Assembly: GCA_003282155.1 (NCBI GenBank)
Contig: QBZY01000004.1
Span: 25,404 to 89,403 of the forward strand
DNA: 64,000 nt
DNA from: Pelagibacteraceae bacterium AG-337-I02
GTDB taxonomy: Bacteria; Pseudomonadota; Alphaproteobacteria; HIMB59; GCA-002718135
Direction: 5' to 3'
Made by a program: the position numbers and the translations under genes. The notes beneath the pieces were generated by a model that worked only from the letters and a program-made list of their open reading frames with translations, ran no database searches and was not told where the DNA came from. How positions within the stretch are numbered: the first letter of the stretch is position 1; every line of letters starts with the position of its first letter. Below are positions 20,884-30,862 of the stretch, piece after piece.

Positions 20884-22003
20884 TCTCTTGTTGAATATTA
20901 ATTTTATAATCTTTTAAAATTTTAAAAAAATACATTATATTTTCTGTTTTATGTGGTGCAGTTGTAACACCAGAGTCAATTTTATTATCCATAATTAGAT
21001 CAATCGCCGCTGATAAAGTTATTGATACAAGTTTGCCCATTGCAGTATTTTCACCACTACCTTTCTCATCTAAAAAATAAGAACTATCAAAAATTTTATG
21101 ATTTTTTTCAAAAGCTTTAAGTTTTACAGAAAGTACAACTCGATCCTCTTCATCTGGTAGATATTTATTATCCTTTAATAATTCTTCACTTTTTTGATTT
21201 ATGTCAGCTTCTATATTATCTGATCCATTTTCAAGCATTGAAAAGATATCTTGCCATGCCTCTTTCCAACCATCAAGTCGCAAAGTACCTCTTACAAATT
21301 CTTTTACTTTCCATTTCTCATCAAACAAGTATTCATTTACATACGGTGTTGAATCTCTATTTGGATAAGCTTCAAAATTTTCACCAGATATTGAGTACGA
21401 ATTAATGGATTTGTAAGGAGTGACAGTATTTATTTTACCTTTTGTTATATATTTTGCATCATTATTTAAGGCTTTAATTACCCCAGCTGGCGACCAACTA
21501 AATTTATATTTAAAATCATTTGGAATTGCTGGGAAACCACCACAATATGATTCATATATTACTTCTATTTTTTCAGTGGTAATTTTTTTTAAATCACCAA
21601 CAAGTAAATGAGAAAAAAAATGATCTATACCTGGGTCTAGACCAATCTCATTTATAAATACCAAATTTTCTTTTTTAACATCTGCATCTAGCGCATTTAT
21701 TTCTGGATTAAGGTAACTTGTAGACGCAAAATGACATTTATTTTTTAGACAAAGCTCAGCTATTTCCAAATGTTTGTTTGCTGGAAGTTGAGAGATAACA
21801 ATATCACCTGGATTTGTTTCGTTAAATAATAAATCAATATCAAACTGTTTAGCGTTCACATTATTTTTATCAACATGATCAATACTCTTTAAAGCTTTAT
21901 CTAATGTCCTATTCCATACTGTAAGATTATTTAAATTTTTAGCTAATCTTCTAATTCCAGGTATAGAAGATAATCCTGTTCCTATCCAATGTACATGTTT
22001 CAT
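20876..22003 (-). CDS. Saccharopine dehydrogenase (glutamate-forming type)
   Basis: VHWIGTGLSSIPGIRRLAKNL, FINEIGLDPGIDHFFSHLLV, YCGGFPAIPNDFKYKFSWSPAGVIKAL. Confidence 0.85.
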   Translation of the reverse strand: MKHVHWIGTGLSSIPGIRRLAKNLNNLTVWNRTLDKALKSIDHVDKNNVNAKQFDIDLLFNETNPGDIVISQLPANKHLEIAELCLKNKCHFASTSYLNPEINALDADVKKENLVFINEIGLDPGIDHFFSHLLVGDLKKITTEKIEVIYESYCGGFPAIPNDFKYKFSWSPAGVIKALNNDAKYITKGKINTVTPYKSINSYSISGENFEAYPNRDSTPYVNEYLFDEKWKVKEFVRGTLRLDGWKEAWQDIFSMLENGSDNIEADINQKSEELLKDNKYLPDEEDRVVLSVKLKAFEKNHKIFDSSYFLDEKGSGENTAMGKLVSITLSAAIDLIMDNKIDSGVTTAPHKTENIMYFFKILKDYKINIQQENG

Positions 22004-22068
22004 AGTCTTATTTACTTTTATATTAAATTGTTTACTACATTAATAAAACTTAAAATACGGAAATTTAT

Positions 22069-22878
22069 TTGACTTCAATAGTATTTATTTTTTTATTAAC
22101 AGGACTAGTTTCTGGTTTCATTGCAGGTTTGTTAGGAGTTGGAGGTGGAATAATAATAGTTCCTGTAACTTATTTTATTTTACTTAATCTTGGTTATAAC
22201 TCTGATATAGTAATGCATGTTGCTGTAGCATCATCTCTTGGTGTGATTTGTTTTACTTCTATTTCTTCCATAAGATCACATATTAAGCTTAAGAATACAA
22301 ATATGATAATTGTAAAAAAATGGGCAATTGGAATAATAATTGGATCAATTGTAGGTTCGTTTTCAGCAAGTTCTATGTCAGGGCAAATTTTAGTTATCCT
22401 TTTTGTTATTTTAGCATTTTTAATTTCATTAAATATGCTCTTTCAACAAAATCCTATAATTGTAAGTAATGATTTACCTTCATCTAACATTATTAATTTT
22501 CTAATAAGTTCTTCTATTGGTTTTTTATCTTCTATAATTGGTATTGGAGGAGGTAGTTTTAGTGTTCCTACATTAACGATGTTTTCAAAAAAAATTCACG
22601 AAGCAGTTGGTACATCTGCTGTTTTTGGATTTCTCATTGCTTTTCCTGGAGCATTAACATTTATGTATACTGGATCAAATATGAATAATCTTCCTTATTA
22701 TTCAGTAGGTTTCGTAAATGTTGTAATAGTTTTTTTTATATCCATAACTAGTATAATTACTGCTGGAATTGGTGCAAAAGTTTCCACAAATATAGATAAG
22801 TTAGTATTAAGAAAAATTTTTGCTTTTTTTTTGTTGTTAACTTGTGCTAGTCTAATTATTGAACATTTTATAATTTAA
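22069..22878 (+). CDS. TauE/SafE-family sulfite/anion exporter
   Basis: TTG start; GLVSGFIAGLLGVGGGIIIVPV and SIGFLSSIIGIGGGSFSVPTL internal repeat. Confidence 0.9.
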   Translation: MTSIVFIFLLTGLVSGFIAGLLGVGGGIIIVPVTYFILLNLGYNSDIVMHVAVASSLGVICFTSISSIRSHIKLKNTNMIIVKKWAIGIIIGSIVGSFSASSMSGQILVILFVILAFLISLNMLFQQNPIIVSNDLPSSNIINFLISSSIGFLSSIIGIGGGSFSVPTLTMFSKKIHEAVGTSAVFGFLIAFPGALTFMYTGSNMNNLPYYSVGFVNVVIVFFISITSIITAGIGAKVSTNIDKLVLRKIFAFFLLLTCASLIIEHFII

Positions 22879-24081
22879 ATGAATTTTGTTGCAGATAGAC
22901 TAAGTAAAATTAAGCCTTCAATGACAGTAGGCATTAATATCAAAGCTAAGGCTTTAAAGGATGAAGGTAAGGATGTAATCGTTCTTGCAGCAGGTGAACC
23001 AGATTTTAATACACCAAAAAACATAAGAGATGCAGCTAGTAAAGCGATGGAAGAGGGTAAAACTAAATATGTACCAGGTAAAGGGACGCCTGAATTACAA
23101 AAAGCAATTCAAAGAAAATTTAAAGAAGATAATAATATAGATTATCAATTAGATGAAATCATATGTGGTGTCGGTGGGAAACATATTATTTATAATGCTA
23201 TGATGGCAACAATTAATCCAGGAGATGAGGTCATAATAACAGCTCCTTTTTGGGTTAGTTATCCAGATATTGTTTTATTAGCAGAAGGTAAGCCTGTCAT
23301 AGTTGAGTGCCCCCAATCACAGAACTTTAAGATTACTCCGGAACAATTAGATAAAAATATTAACCACAATACAAAATGGTTGATGTTAAATAGTCCTAGC
23401 AATCCAACCGGCTCAGTTTATTCCAAAAAAGAGTTAGAAAATTTAGCACATATCCTAAAAAAATATCCTAATGTTCTTATAATGTGTGATGATATCTACG
23501 AAAAAATTATTTATGATGAAATGGAATTCCATACTCTTGCATCTATTGAGCCTTCATTAAAAGAAAGATGTTTGACACTTAATGGTGTTTCAAAATCATA
23601 TTGCATGACAGGATGGAGGCTCGGATATTGTGGGGCTCCAAAAGAGATTATTGCTGCCATGAACAAAATACAATCACAAAGTACAACATCAACTTCTTCA
23701 ATTACAATGGCAGCTGCAGTGGAAGCAATAAGTGGTCCTCAGGATTTTATAAAAGAACATAATGAAAGGTTCTTGAAACGTAGAGATTTAGTATTGAATA
23801 AATTAAATAATATTGACGGTATTACATGCCAAAAACCAGAAGGGGCTTTTTACGTATATCCTAATTGTGAAGGTATAATCGGAAAGAAGACACCTAATGG
23901 AAATCAAATCTTTAATGATGAAGATTTCATGACATATCTTTTAGAGGATCAAGGTGTTGCGGGGGTTCATGGAGCAGCATTTGGTTTGTCACCTTATTTT
24001 AGATTATCTTATGCAACTAGTGATGCAGTTCTCGAAGATGCGTGCAACAGAATTAAAGAAGCTTGCAATAAACTTACTTAA
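22879..24081 (+). CDS. Aspartate aminotransferase family (class I PLP aminotransferase)
   Basis: DVIVLAAGEPDFNTP, NSPSNPTGSVYS, GVSKSYCMTGWRLGYCGAP, LSYATSDAVLEDACNRI. Confidence 0.93.
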   Translation: MNFVADRLSKIKPSMTVGINIKAKALKDEGKDVIVLAAGEPDFNTPKNIRDAASKAMEEGKTKYVPGKGTPELQKAIQRKFKEDNNIDYQLDEIICGVGGKHIIYNAMMATINPGDEVIITAPFWVSYPDIVLLAEGKPVIVECPQSQNFKITPEQLDKNINHNTKWLMLNSPSNPTGSVYSKKELENLAHILKKYPNVLIMCDDIYEKIIYDEMEFHTLASIEPSLKERCLTLNGVSKSYCMTGWRLGYCGAPKEIIAAMNKIQSQSTTSTSSITMAAAVEAISGPQDFIKEHNERFLKRRDLVLNKLNNIDGITCQKPEGAFYVYPNCEGIIGKKTPNGNQIFNDEDFMTYLLEDQGVAGVHGAAFGLSPYFRLSYATSDAVLEDACNRIKEACNKLT

Positions 24082-25510
24082 GATCTTTATCAGCGATTAT
24101 CTCAGCCAATCTAAGTAGATTAGTAGTACCAGCATTTCCAAATGGAACACCAGCTGAAATAACAACGTTATCTCCTGGCTCTACTAAATTTTTATTTTTT
24201 GCAATTCTACATGCGATATTAACCATGTCTTGAGCATTTTGAGCATCCTCTTGCGTATAACAAGAGTTTACACCCCAATATAATTGCATTTTTCTTGTAG
24301 TAATAATATTTGGAGATAATCCAACGATTTGAACCGGCGCTCTTTCTCTAGCCATTCTAGTCGTTGTTCTTCCACTAAGAGAAAATGTAATAATTGCTTT
24401 TGCATCTGATTTTTTTGCAATTGAATAGGCTGCTAAAGTTATTGCATCTGTATTATCAACATCATCAATATTTTCCTTAATTATTTTTAAATCATAATTA
24501 TTTTTATCATTCTCAACATTTTCTATAATTTTATTCATTGTTTTTACTACTTCAAGAGGATGCGCTCCTACAGCCGATTCTCCAGATAACATTACTGCAT
24601 CTGTTCCATCATAAATAGCATTAGCAACATCAGATGCTTCAGCTCTAGTTGGAACAAGATTTTCAATCATACTTTCAAGCATCTGAGTAGCAACAATTAC
24701 TGGCTTACCAAAATGTCTACATCTTTTAATAATATTTTTTTGAACTATGGGAACTTGTTCTGTTGGCATTTCAACACCTAAATCACCTCTTGCTATCATA
24801 ATACCATCTGCAGCATTTATAATATCATCAATATTTTTTACTGCTGATGGTTTTTCAATTTTTGCCATCACGAGTGCCTTGTTTTTAATTATTTTTTTTA
24901 GTTTGTGTATATCCTCTGCTTGTTGCACAAAGGAAAGTGCAACCCAATCAACTCCCATATCTAATGCTTTCATAAGATCAGATGTGTCTTTTTTGGTAAG
25001 GGCGTCTATAGGAAGAATAACATTAGGAATATTAACACCTTTATTATTTGAGATTTCAGCATCATTTAAAACTTCTGTAATCAAACTATCTTTTTTTTGT
25101 TCAACAACTTGTAATCTAATCCTTCCATCATTTACTAATAAAATAGAATTAGGTGTTAAAAAATCATAAATCTCTCCATGAGGAAAGTTAACTCTATTAT
25201 TATCTCCAGGTTCAGTTGACAGATCTAGAATAAAATTTTGACCTTTAACTAAATTTTCTTTTGTATTTTTAAATATACCAACTCTTAACTTTGGTCCCTG
25301 TAAGTCAGCTAATATGCATGATGCATGATTATGTTTTTCTTCAAGAGATCTAATATTTTCATAATTTTTTCTGTGGGTCTCTAAATCACCATGTGAAAAA
25401 TTTAACCTAAATACATCACATCCAGCAACAAATAAGTCTTCTATTATTTTTTTATCTGATGATGCAGGTCCAAGTGTAGCTAAAATTTTAGCTTTTCTGT
25501 TACGTTTCAT
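24074..25510 (-). CDS. pyk: Pyruvate kinase
   Basis: RKAKILATLGPASSD, MIARGDLGVEMP, ATQMLESMIENLVPTRAEASDVANAIYDGTDAVMLSGESAVG. Confidence 0.97.
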   Translation of the reverse strand: MKRNRKAKILATLGPASSDKKIIEDLFVAGCDVFRLNFSHGDLETHRKNYENIRSLEEKHNHASCILADLQGPKLRVGIFKNTKENLVKGQNFILDLSTEPGDNNRVNFPHGEIYDFLTPNSILLVNDGRIRLQVVEQKKDSLITEVLNDAEISNNKGVNIPNVILPIDALTKKDTSDLMKALDMGVDWVALSFVQQAEDIHKLKKIIKNKALVMAKIEKPSAVKNIDDIINAADGIMIARGDLGVEMPTEQVPIVQKNIIKRCRHFGKPVIVATQMLESMIENLVPTRAEASDVANAIYDGTDAVMLSGESAVGAHPLEVVKTMNKIIENVENDKNNYDLKIIKENIDDVDNTDAITLAAYSIAKKSDAKAIITFSLSGRTTTRMARERAPVQIVGLSPNIITTRKMQLYWGVNSCYTQEDAQNAQDMVNIACRIAKNKNLVEPGDNVVISAGVPFGNAGTTNLLRLAEIIADKDLK

Positions 25511-25555
25511 TAATTATTATATATATATAGCACAAAAGAAGATTTATATATTTAT

Positions 25556-25855
25556 TTGCATAATATGACCAAAAACTTTGATAGAGAATTACTTGCTGAT
25601 GTTGCAGAAAGATTAATCAATCATTTAAAAAATAGAACAGATGTTCAAAATATTGATTTAATGAATTCATCTGGTTTTTGTAGAAACTGCCTTTCAAAAT
25701 GGTATGTTAATGCTGCAGAAAAGAAAAATATTTCTATTTCATACGACGAAGTAAGAGAAATGATTTATGGTATGCCATATTCAGAATGGAAAAATAAATT
25801 TCAAATTGAAATTACACCTGAACAAAAAGATAAATTTGATAAAGGAAAAGCTTAA
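25556..25855 (+). CDS. DUF1244 family protein
   Basis: LINHLKNRTDVQNIDLMNSSGFCRNCLSKWYVNAAE...VREMIYGMPYSEWK. Confidence 0.85.
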   Translation: MHNMTKNFDRELLADVAERLINHLKNRTDVQNIDLMNSSGFCRNCLSKWYVNAAEKKNISISYDEVREMIYGMPYSEWKNKFQIEITPEQKDKFDKGKA

Positions 25856-27654
25856 TAAAGTTTCTCTAGATTTTCCCTATATATTTCTTTTACCTTAAAT
25901 TTTCTCACTTTCATTGAAGGTGTCATCATATTGTTTTCAATTGTAAACTCGTGATCAACTAAAATAAATTTTCTTACTTGCTCAATAGCAGATAGGCTTT
26001 TATTGACTTTATCTACTACATCTTTCATTTTTTTATTGAATGAAGAATTTTTAATTATCTTATTTAAATCACCTTCAACATTATTGTCTTTTGCCCATTC
26101 TAAGGCTAAATCTTTATTAGGAACCAAGATTGCAACTAGATAATTTTTGAAATCTCCATATAACATTGATTGTGCAATTTCAGGTTCAATATCAAGTTTT
26201 GCCTCTATTCTTGAGGGAGAAATATTATCTCCACCAGCATTTACAATAATATCTTTTTTCCTATCCGTTATTTTTAAATAACTTTCTTCATCAAATTCAC
26301 CTACATCACCTGTATGAACCCACCCGTCAATTATAGTTTTATTAGTTGATTCAGGATCATTCCAATAACCATTCATAATTAATTCACCACGAGCTAGAAT
26401 TTCTCCGTCTTCTGAAATTTTAACTTCATTTCCTTGTAAAACTTTACCAACAGTATCTAATTTTATTTTTTCAGGAGGGTTTGCGGAAATAACAGGAGCA
26501 GTTTCTGTTTGTCCATAACCTTGAAGTAGAGGAAGTCCAAGCGCACTGAGGTATAATCCAACTTCAAAATTTAAAGCGGCACCTCCCGATATTAATGCTC
26601 TAAGACTTCCACCAAATCTTTTTTTAACTTTTTTTCTAACTATACTATCCATTAATCCATTTAAAAATTTTTCAAGGATGCTCATATTCTCACCAAAATA
26701 TTTTTTCTTTCCGAGATTCAATGTAATTGCGAAGAAACGTTGACTCAATTTACTTTGGTTTTTAAGACCCTGTGAAATACGCGTATGGAGAGAGTCATAA
26801 AATCTTGGAACAGCTGTCATAAAATGTGGTGCAGCCTCAGCCATATTTACTAATAATTTATCAATACTTTCTGCGTAATAAATCTGTGCACCTTGACCCA
26901 TTTCTAAGAATTGTAAAGTATGCTCATACGAATGAGATAATGGTAGCCAAGAAAGATACCTAATCTCTTTTTTTAAATCACCAGTAAGACTTTCAAGTAA
27001 TTTGTCACAAGAAGCACAGTTTCTTAACATAGCTCCATGGCTCAACATTACCCCCTTAGGGTTTCCACCAGTCCCAGATGTATAGATAATACATGCCGTA
27101 TCTTTTCTGTTAAAATTTTTTGACAACTCTTCTATTTCATTAGAATCTTTACTCTTTTCTAAATTATCCTTTATAATTTTATTATAAGATATAATATTCA
27201 CAATTTCTGAATAAGTTTCATTGTCATCATTAAATTTAATTATGTTTTGACAGTGAGAATTTTTTTCAATTGCAGGTAGAGCTTTCTTCATTAATGCATG
27301 TGAAGATACTATTGCGCATCTAGCCCCAGAGTGATTAATTATATATTCATAATCATTAGTTGTACTTGTAGTATAAGCAGGCACAGATATTGCCCCAATA
27401 GACATTATTGCTAAATCAGTGATTTGCCACTCAGGTCTATTTTCAGATAAAATTAATACTCTATCACCTTCTAAAGTTCCTAGATCTTTTAAATATGTTG
27501 CCAAACTTTCAACCTGTTCTTTTACTTGTAACCAGCTTAAAGAAACATATTTATCATTTTCTTTTTTCCATAAATACGGCTGATCTTTTAGATCATTTGC
27601 TTGATGATAAAAAACACTAGGTATGTTATTAAATTCGTCAAAATTAACAATCAT
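25852..27654 (-). CDS. Long-chain acyl-CoA synthetase (AMP-binding)
   Basis: IIYTSGTGGNPKGVMLSHGAM, LQGYGQTETAPVISANPP, GWVHTGDVGEFDEESYLKITDRKKDIIV. Confidence 0.93.
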   Translation of the reverse strand: MIVNFDEFNNIPSVFYHQANDLKDQPYLWKKENDKYVSLSWLQVKEQVESLATYLKDLGTLEGDRVLILSENRPEWQITDLAIMSIGAISVPAYTTSTTNDYEYIINHSGARCAIVSSHALMKKALPAIEKNSHCQNIIKFNDDNETYSEIVNIISYNKIIKDNLEKSKDSNEIEELSKNFNRKDTACIIYTSGTGGNPKGVMLSHGAMLRNCASCDKLLESLTGDLKKEIRYLSWLPLSHSYEHTLQFLEMGQGAQIYYAESIDKLLVNMAEAAPHFMTAVPRFYDSLHTRISQGLKNQSKLSQRFFAITLNLGKKKYFGENMSILEKFLNGLMDSIVRKKVKKRFGGSLRALISGGAALNFEVGLYLSALGLPLLQGYGQTETAPVISANPPEKIKLDTVGKVLQGNEVKISEDGEILARGELIMNGYWNDPESTNKTIIDGWVHTGDVGEFDEESYLKITDRKKDIIVNAGGDNISPSRIEAKLDIEPEIAQSMLYGDFKNYLVAILVPNKDLALEWAKDNNVEGDLNKIIKNSSFNKKMKDVVDKVNKSLSAIEQVRKFILVDHEFTIENNMMTPSMKVRKFKVKEIYRENLEKLY

Positions 27655-27710
27655 GCTTTCTATCCTCCCTACAAAGCTACGATATTAGACCTATATCGAA
27701 ATTATAAAAT

Positions 27711-29507
27711 ATGAAACAAAAAAATTATCAAAATTTAACTAAAAATATCCTTGGAAAACTGCCAGTTTGGAACCTCAAAGATTTATACGAATCTCCAAAA
27801 GCGAAGAATCTGAATAATGATTTAAATCAACTGAGAATAATTACAAAAAAATTTGAAAAAAAATACACATCTAAAATAACTAAACTTAGTCCTACTCAAC
27901 TCTTAAAAGCAATCATTGAATTAGAAAGCATTGATATAAAAATTGATAAAATTATGTCATATGCTCATCTTTTAGTTGCAGAGGACGGTAATAATGAAAA
28001 GAATAAAATTTTTTACCAACAAATGCAGGAACAAATTACCAATATAGCTTCATCAATAGTTTTCTTTAGTCTTGAGTTAAATGAAGTTTCGGAAGCAAAA
28101 TTAAATAAGATCTATACTGATAAGAAATTAGAACCTTATAAAAATTGGATTAAAAATATACGAAAATTTAAGCCATATCAATTAGATGTTAAAACAGAAA
28201 AATTACTTCAAGAAAAAAGTATTACTTCTAGATCAGCTTGGGTAAGATTATTTGATGATACAATTGCATCACTTAAATTTCCATTTAAAGGTAAAAATTT
28301 AACTAGTGCTGAAATTTTTAATTTTCTTTCTGATAAAAAAGAATCAAATCGAAAAAAATCTGCAGAGGTTGTATCCAGTGTTTTAAAAGAAAATATTAGT
28401 TTGTTTACATCAATTACCAATAATCTTGCTAAAGATAAATCAATCAATGACAAGTGGAGAGGTTTACCAAACCCAGTCAGCTCTAGAAATTTGTCTAATG
28501 TAGTAGAAGATGAAGTTGTAGAGGCATTGACTGAAACTATAAAAGAAAATTATCCAAAAATTGCTCATCGGTATTATAAAATAAAAGCTAAATGGTTTAA
28601 AAAGAAGTCATTGATGTATTGGGATAGAAATGCACCGCTTCCCTTCCAGTCACAAAGTGTATATTCCTGGAAAGATGCAAAAAAAATTGTAATTGATGCT
28701 TATTCTAATTTTGATAAGAGAGCAGGATATATTGTAAATAAATTTTTTGATAATTCATGGATACATGCTCCTGTTATTGCAGGAAAATCTCCTGGCGCAT
28801 TTGCTGCTTCTACTGTTCCTTCAGTTCATCCATTTATACTTGTTAATTATCAGGGTAAAGCAAGAGATATTGCAACACTTGCTCATGAACTAGGTCATGG
28901 AATTCATCAGTATTTAGCGGGACGAAAACAAACTTATTTTAATTCTTCAACACCTCTAACTCTTGCTGAAACAGCAAGTGTTTTTGGAGAAATGTTAACA
29001 TTTAAATCTCTTTTATCTATAACTACAAAAGAAAATGAGCGTAAAGGACTTTTAGCAAATAAAGTTGAAGATATGCTTAATACTGTAGTACGACAAATTG
29101 CATTTTTTGAATTTGAAAAGCGTATACATGACCAAAGAAAAATTAAAGAATTAAGCGTTAATGAAATTTGTAAAATTTGGATTGATGTACAAAAGCAAAG
29201 CTTAGGACCTTCAATAAAATTTAATGATGATTACAAATATTTTTGGAGCTACATACCTCATTTCATTCATTCACCATTTTATGTTTATGCTTACGCCTTT
29301 GGAGATTGTCTTGTAAATTCTCTTTTTAATGTATACGAAAGTAAATTACCTAAATTTGAAGACAAATATATTACTTTGTTAGAAAGTGGTGGCAGTAATA
29401 CATATGATAAACTCTTGAAACCATTTGGATTAAATCCGAAGAAAAAAGATTTCTGGCAAAAAGGTGTTAATGTTATTGAGAGTTTCATTGATCAATTGGA
29501 AGAATAA
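27711..29507 (+). CDS. Oligoendopeptidase F-type M3 metallopeptidase
   Basis: Zn-binding HELGHGIHQ; M3/PepF features HPFILVNYQGKARDIATLAHELGHG. Confidence 0.93.
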   Translation: MKQKNYQNLTKNILGKLPVWNLKDLYESPKAKNLNNDLNQLRIITKKFEKKYTSKITKLSPTQLLKAIIELESIDIKIDKIMSYAHLLVAEDGNNEKNKIFYQQMQEQITNIASSIVFFSLELNEVSEAKLNKIYTDKKLEPYKNWIKNIRKFKPYQLDVKTEKLLQEKSITSRSAWVRLFDDTIASLKFPFKGKNLTSAEIFNFLSDKKESNRKKSAEVVSSVLKENISLFTSITNNLAKDKSINDKWRGLPNPVSSRNLSNVVEDEVVEALTETIKENYPKIAHRYYKIKAKWFKKKSLMYWDRNAPLPFQSQSVYSWKDAKKIVIDAYSNFDKRAGYIVNKFFDNSWIHAPVIAGKSPGAFAASTVPSVHPFILVNYQGKARDIATLAHELGHGIHQYLAGRKQTYFNSSTPLTLAETASVFGEMLTFKSLLSITTKENERKGLLANKVEDMLNTVVRQIAFFEFEKRIHDQRKIKELSVNEICKIWIDVQKQSLGPSIKFNDDYKYFWSYIPHFIHSPFYVYAYAFGDCLVNSLFNVYESKLPKFEDKYITLLESGGSNTYDKLLKPFGLNPKKKDFWQKGVNVIESFIDQLEE

Positions 29508-29509
29508 AA

Positions 29510-30856
29510 TTGATGAAAGATAAAGAAGCAAAATCTTTAACAAAACAACTTACTAGATATGCAAAAGTTGGTGGAGTAGTTGGAAAATTAGCTACAAAGC
29601 TTGCAAGTCAAAGATATTTAGGGGTTAAGTTAGACAAAGAAAAACATGCCTCTGAAATTAGAGCTGCTCTTGGAAGTATTAAAGGACCTTTAATGAAAGT
29701 GGCACAATTATCGGCAACAATACCTGATTTACTTCCTGATGAATATGCACAAGAACTTATGCATTTACAATCAAATGCTCCTCCTATGGGATGGTTGTTT
29801 GTCAAAAGAAGAATGGCAGCAGAATTAAAACAAGATTGGCAAAAAAATTTTATAGAGTTTGATAAAGAAGCAACTAGAGCAGCTTCACTTGGACAAGTTC
29901 ATAAGGCTAAAGTAAAAAATGATGAAATAGTCGCTTGTAAACTTCAATATCCTGACATGACCTCAGCGGTAAGTGCAGATCTCTCGCAATTAAAAATGAT
30001 TTTTTCAATTTATCAGTCGTATAATAAGGCTATTAAAACTGATGAAGTATATAAAGAGATTACTGACAGATTAAAAGAAGAGCTAGATTATGAAAGAGAA
30101 AAAAAATTAATGTCCGTATTTAGAAATATTTTTTCAAACATAAATTTTGTTCACGTTCCAAAAACCTATGATAAATTATCTACAAAAAGACTGCTGACAA
30201 TGAGTTGGCTTGATGGAGAACCTATTTTAAATTTTAAAAAGTCATCTAAAGAAACAAGAAATACATTAGCATCAAATATGTATAAAGCATGGTATAAACC
30301 ATTTTTTGAATATGGCGTTCTTCATGGAGATCCACATTTAGGAAATTATTCAGTTCAAAAAAAAGATCTTAGTATTAATATTTACGATTTTGGATGTATG
30401 AGAATATTTAATGGTAATTTCATTCAAGGTGTAATAGATTTATACTTTGCTCTTCAAGAAAAAGATAATTCAAAAGCAGTTCATGCTTATGAACAATGGG
30501 GATTTACAGACATAACTAAAGAAAAACTAAAAGTACTAAATAAATGGGCAGGATTTTTATATTCTCCATTAATGGAAGATAAAGTTCAAAAAATACAAGA
30601 AAGTGATAGCGGTATTTATGGAGCACAAATTGCATCTGAAGTTCATCAAGAACTTAAGAAACTAGGTGGCGTTAAACCTCCAAAAGAATTTGTTTTTATG
30701 GATAGAGCAGCAGTAGGATTAGGTTCAGTGTTTATGCATTTGAAAGCTGAAGTTAATTGGTATAAAATATTTCATGATCTCATTGAGGATTTTGACTCTA
30801 AAAAATTAATGGAAAATCAACAAAAAGCTTTAAAGTTAGCAAACCTATCAATATAA
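29510..30856 (+). CDS. ABC1/UbiB (AarF) family atypical kinase
   Basis: GPLMKVAQLSATIPDLLPDEYAQELMHLQSNAPPM (KxGQ-like), AASLGQVHKAKV, HGDPHLGNYSV, IYDFGCMR. Confidence 0.9.
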   Translation: MMKDKEAKSLTKQLTRYAKVGGVVGKLATKLASQRYLGVKLDKEKHASEIRAALGSIKGPLMKVAQLSATIPDLLPDEYAQELMHLQSNAPPMGWLFVKRRMAAELKQDWQKNFIEFDKEATRAASLGQVHKAKVKNDEIVACKLQYPDMTSAVSADLSQLKMIFSIYQSYNKAIKTDEVYKEITDRLKEELDYEREKKLMSVFRNIFSNINFVHVPKTYDKLSTKRLLTMSWLDGEPILNFKKSSKETRNTLASNMYKAWYKPFFEYGVLHGDPHLGNYSVQKKDLSINIYDFGCMRIFNGNFIQGVIDLYFALQEKDNSKAVHAYEQWGFTDITKEKLKVLNKWAGFLYSPLMEDKVQKIQESDSGIYGAQIASEVHQELKKLGGVKPPKEFVFMDRAAVGLGSVFMHLKAEVNWYKIFHDLIEDFDSKKLMENQQKALKLANLSI

Positions 30857-30862
30857 GAACTC

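Noticed and set aside
24747-25169. 140-aa plus-strand ORF
   Set aside because: Fully antisense to pyk, which has strong motifs; low-complexity Ser/Ile/Phe-rich translation typical of antisense reading in AT-rich DNA.
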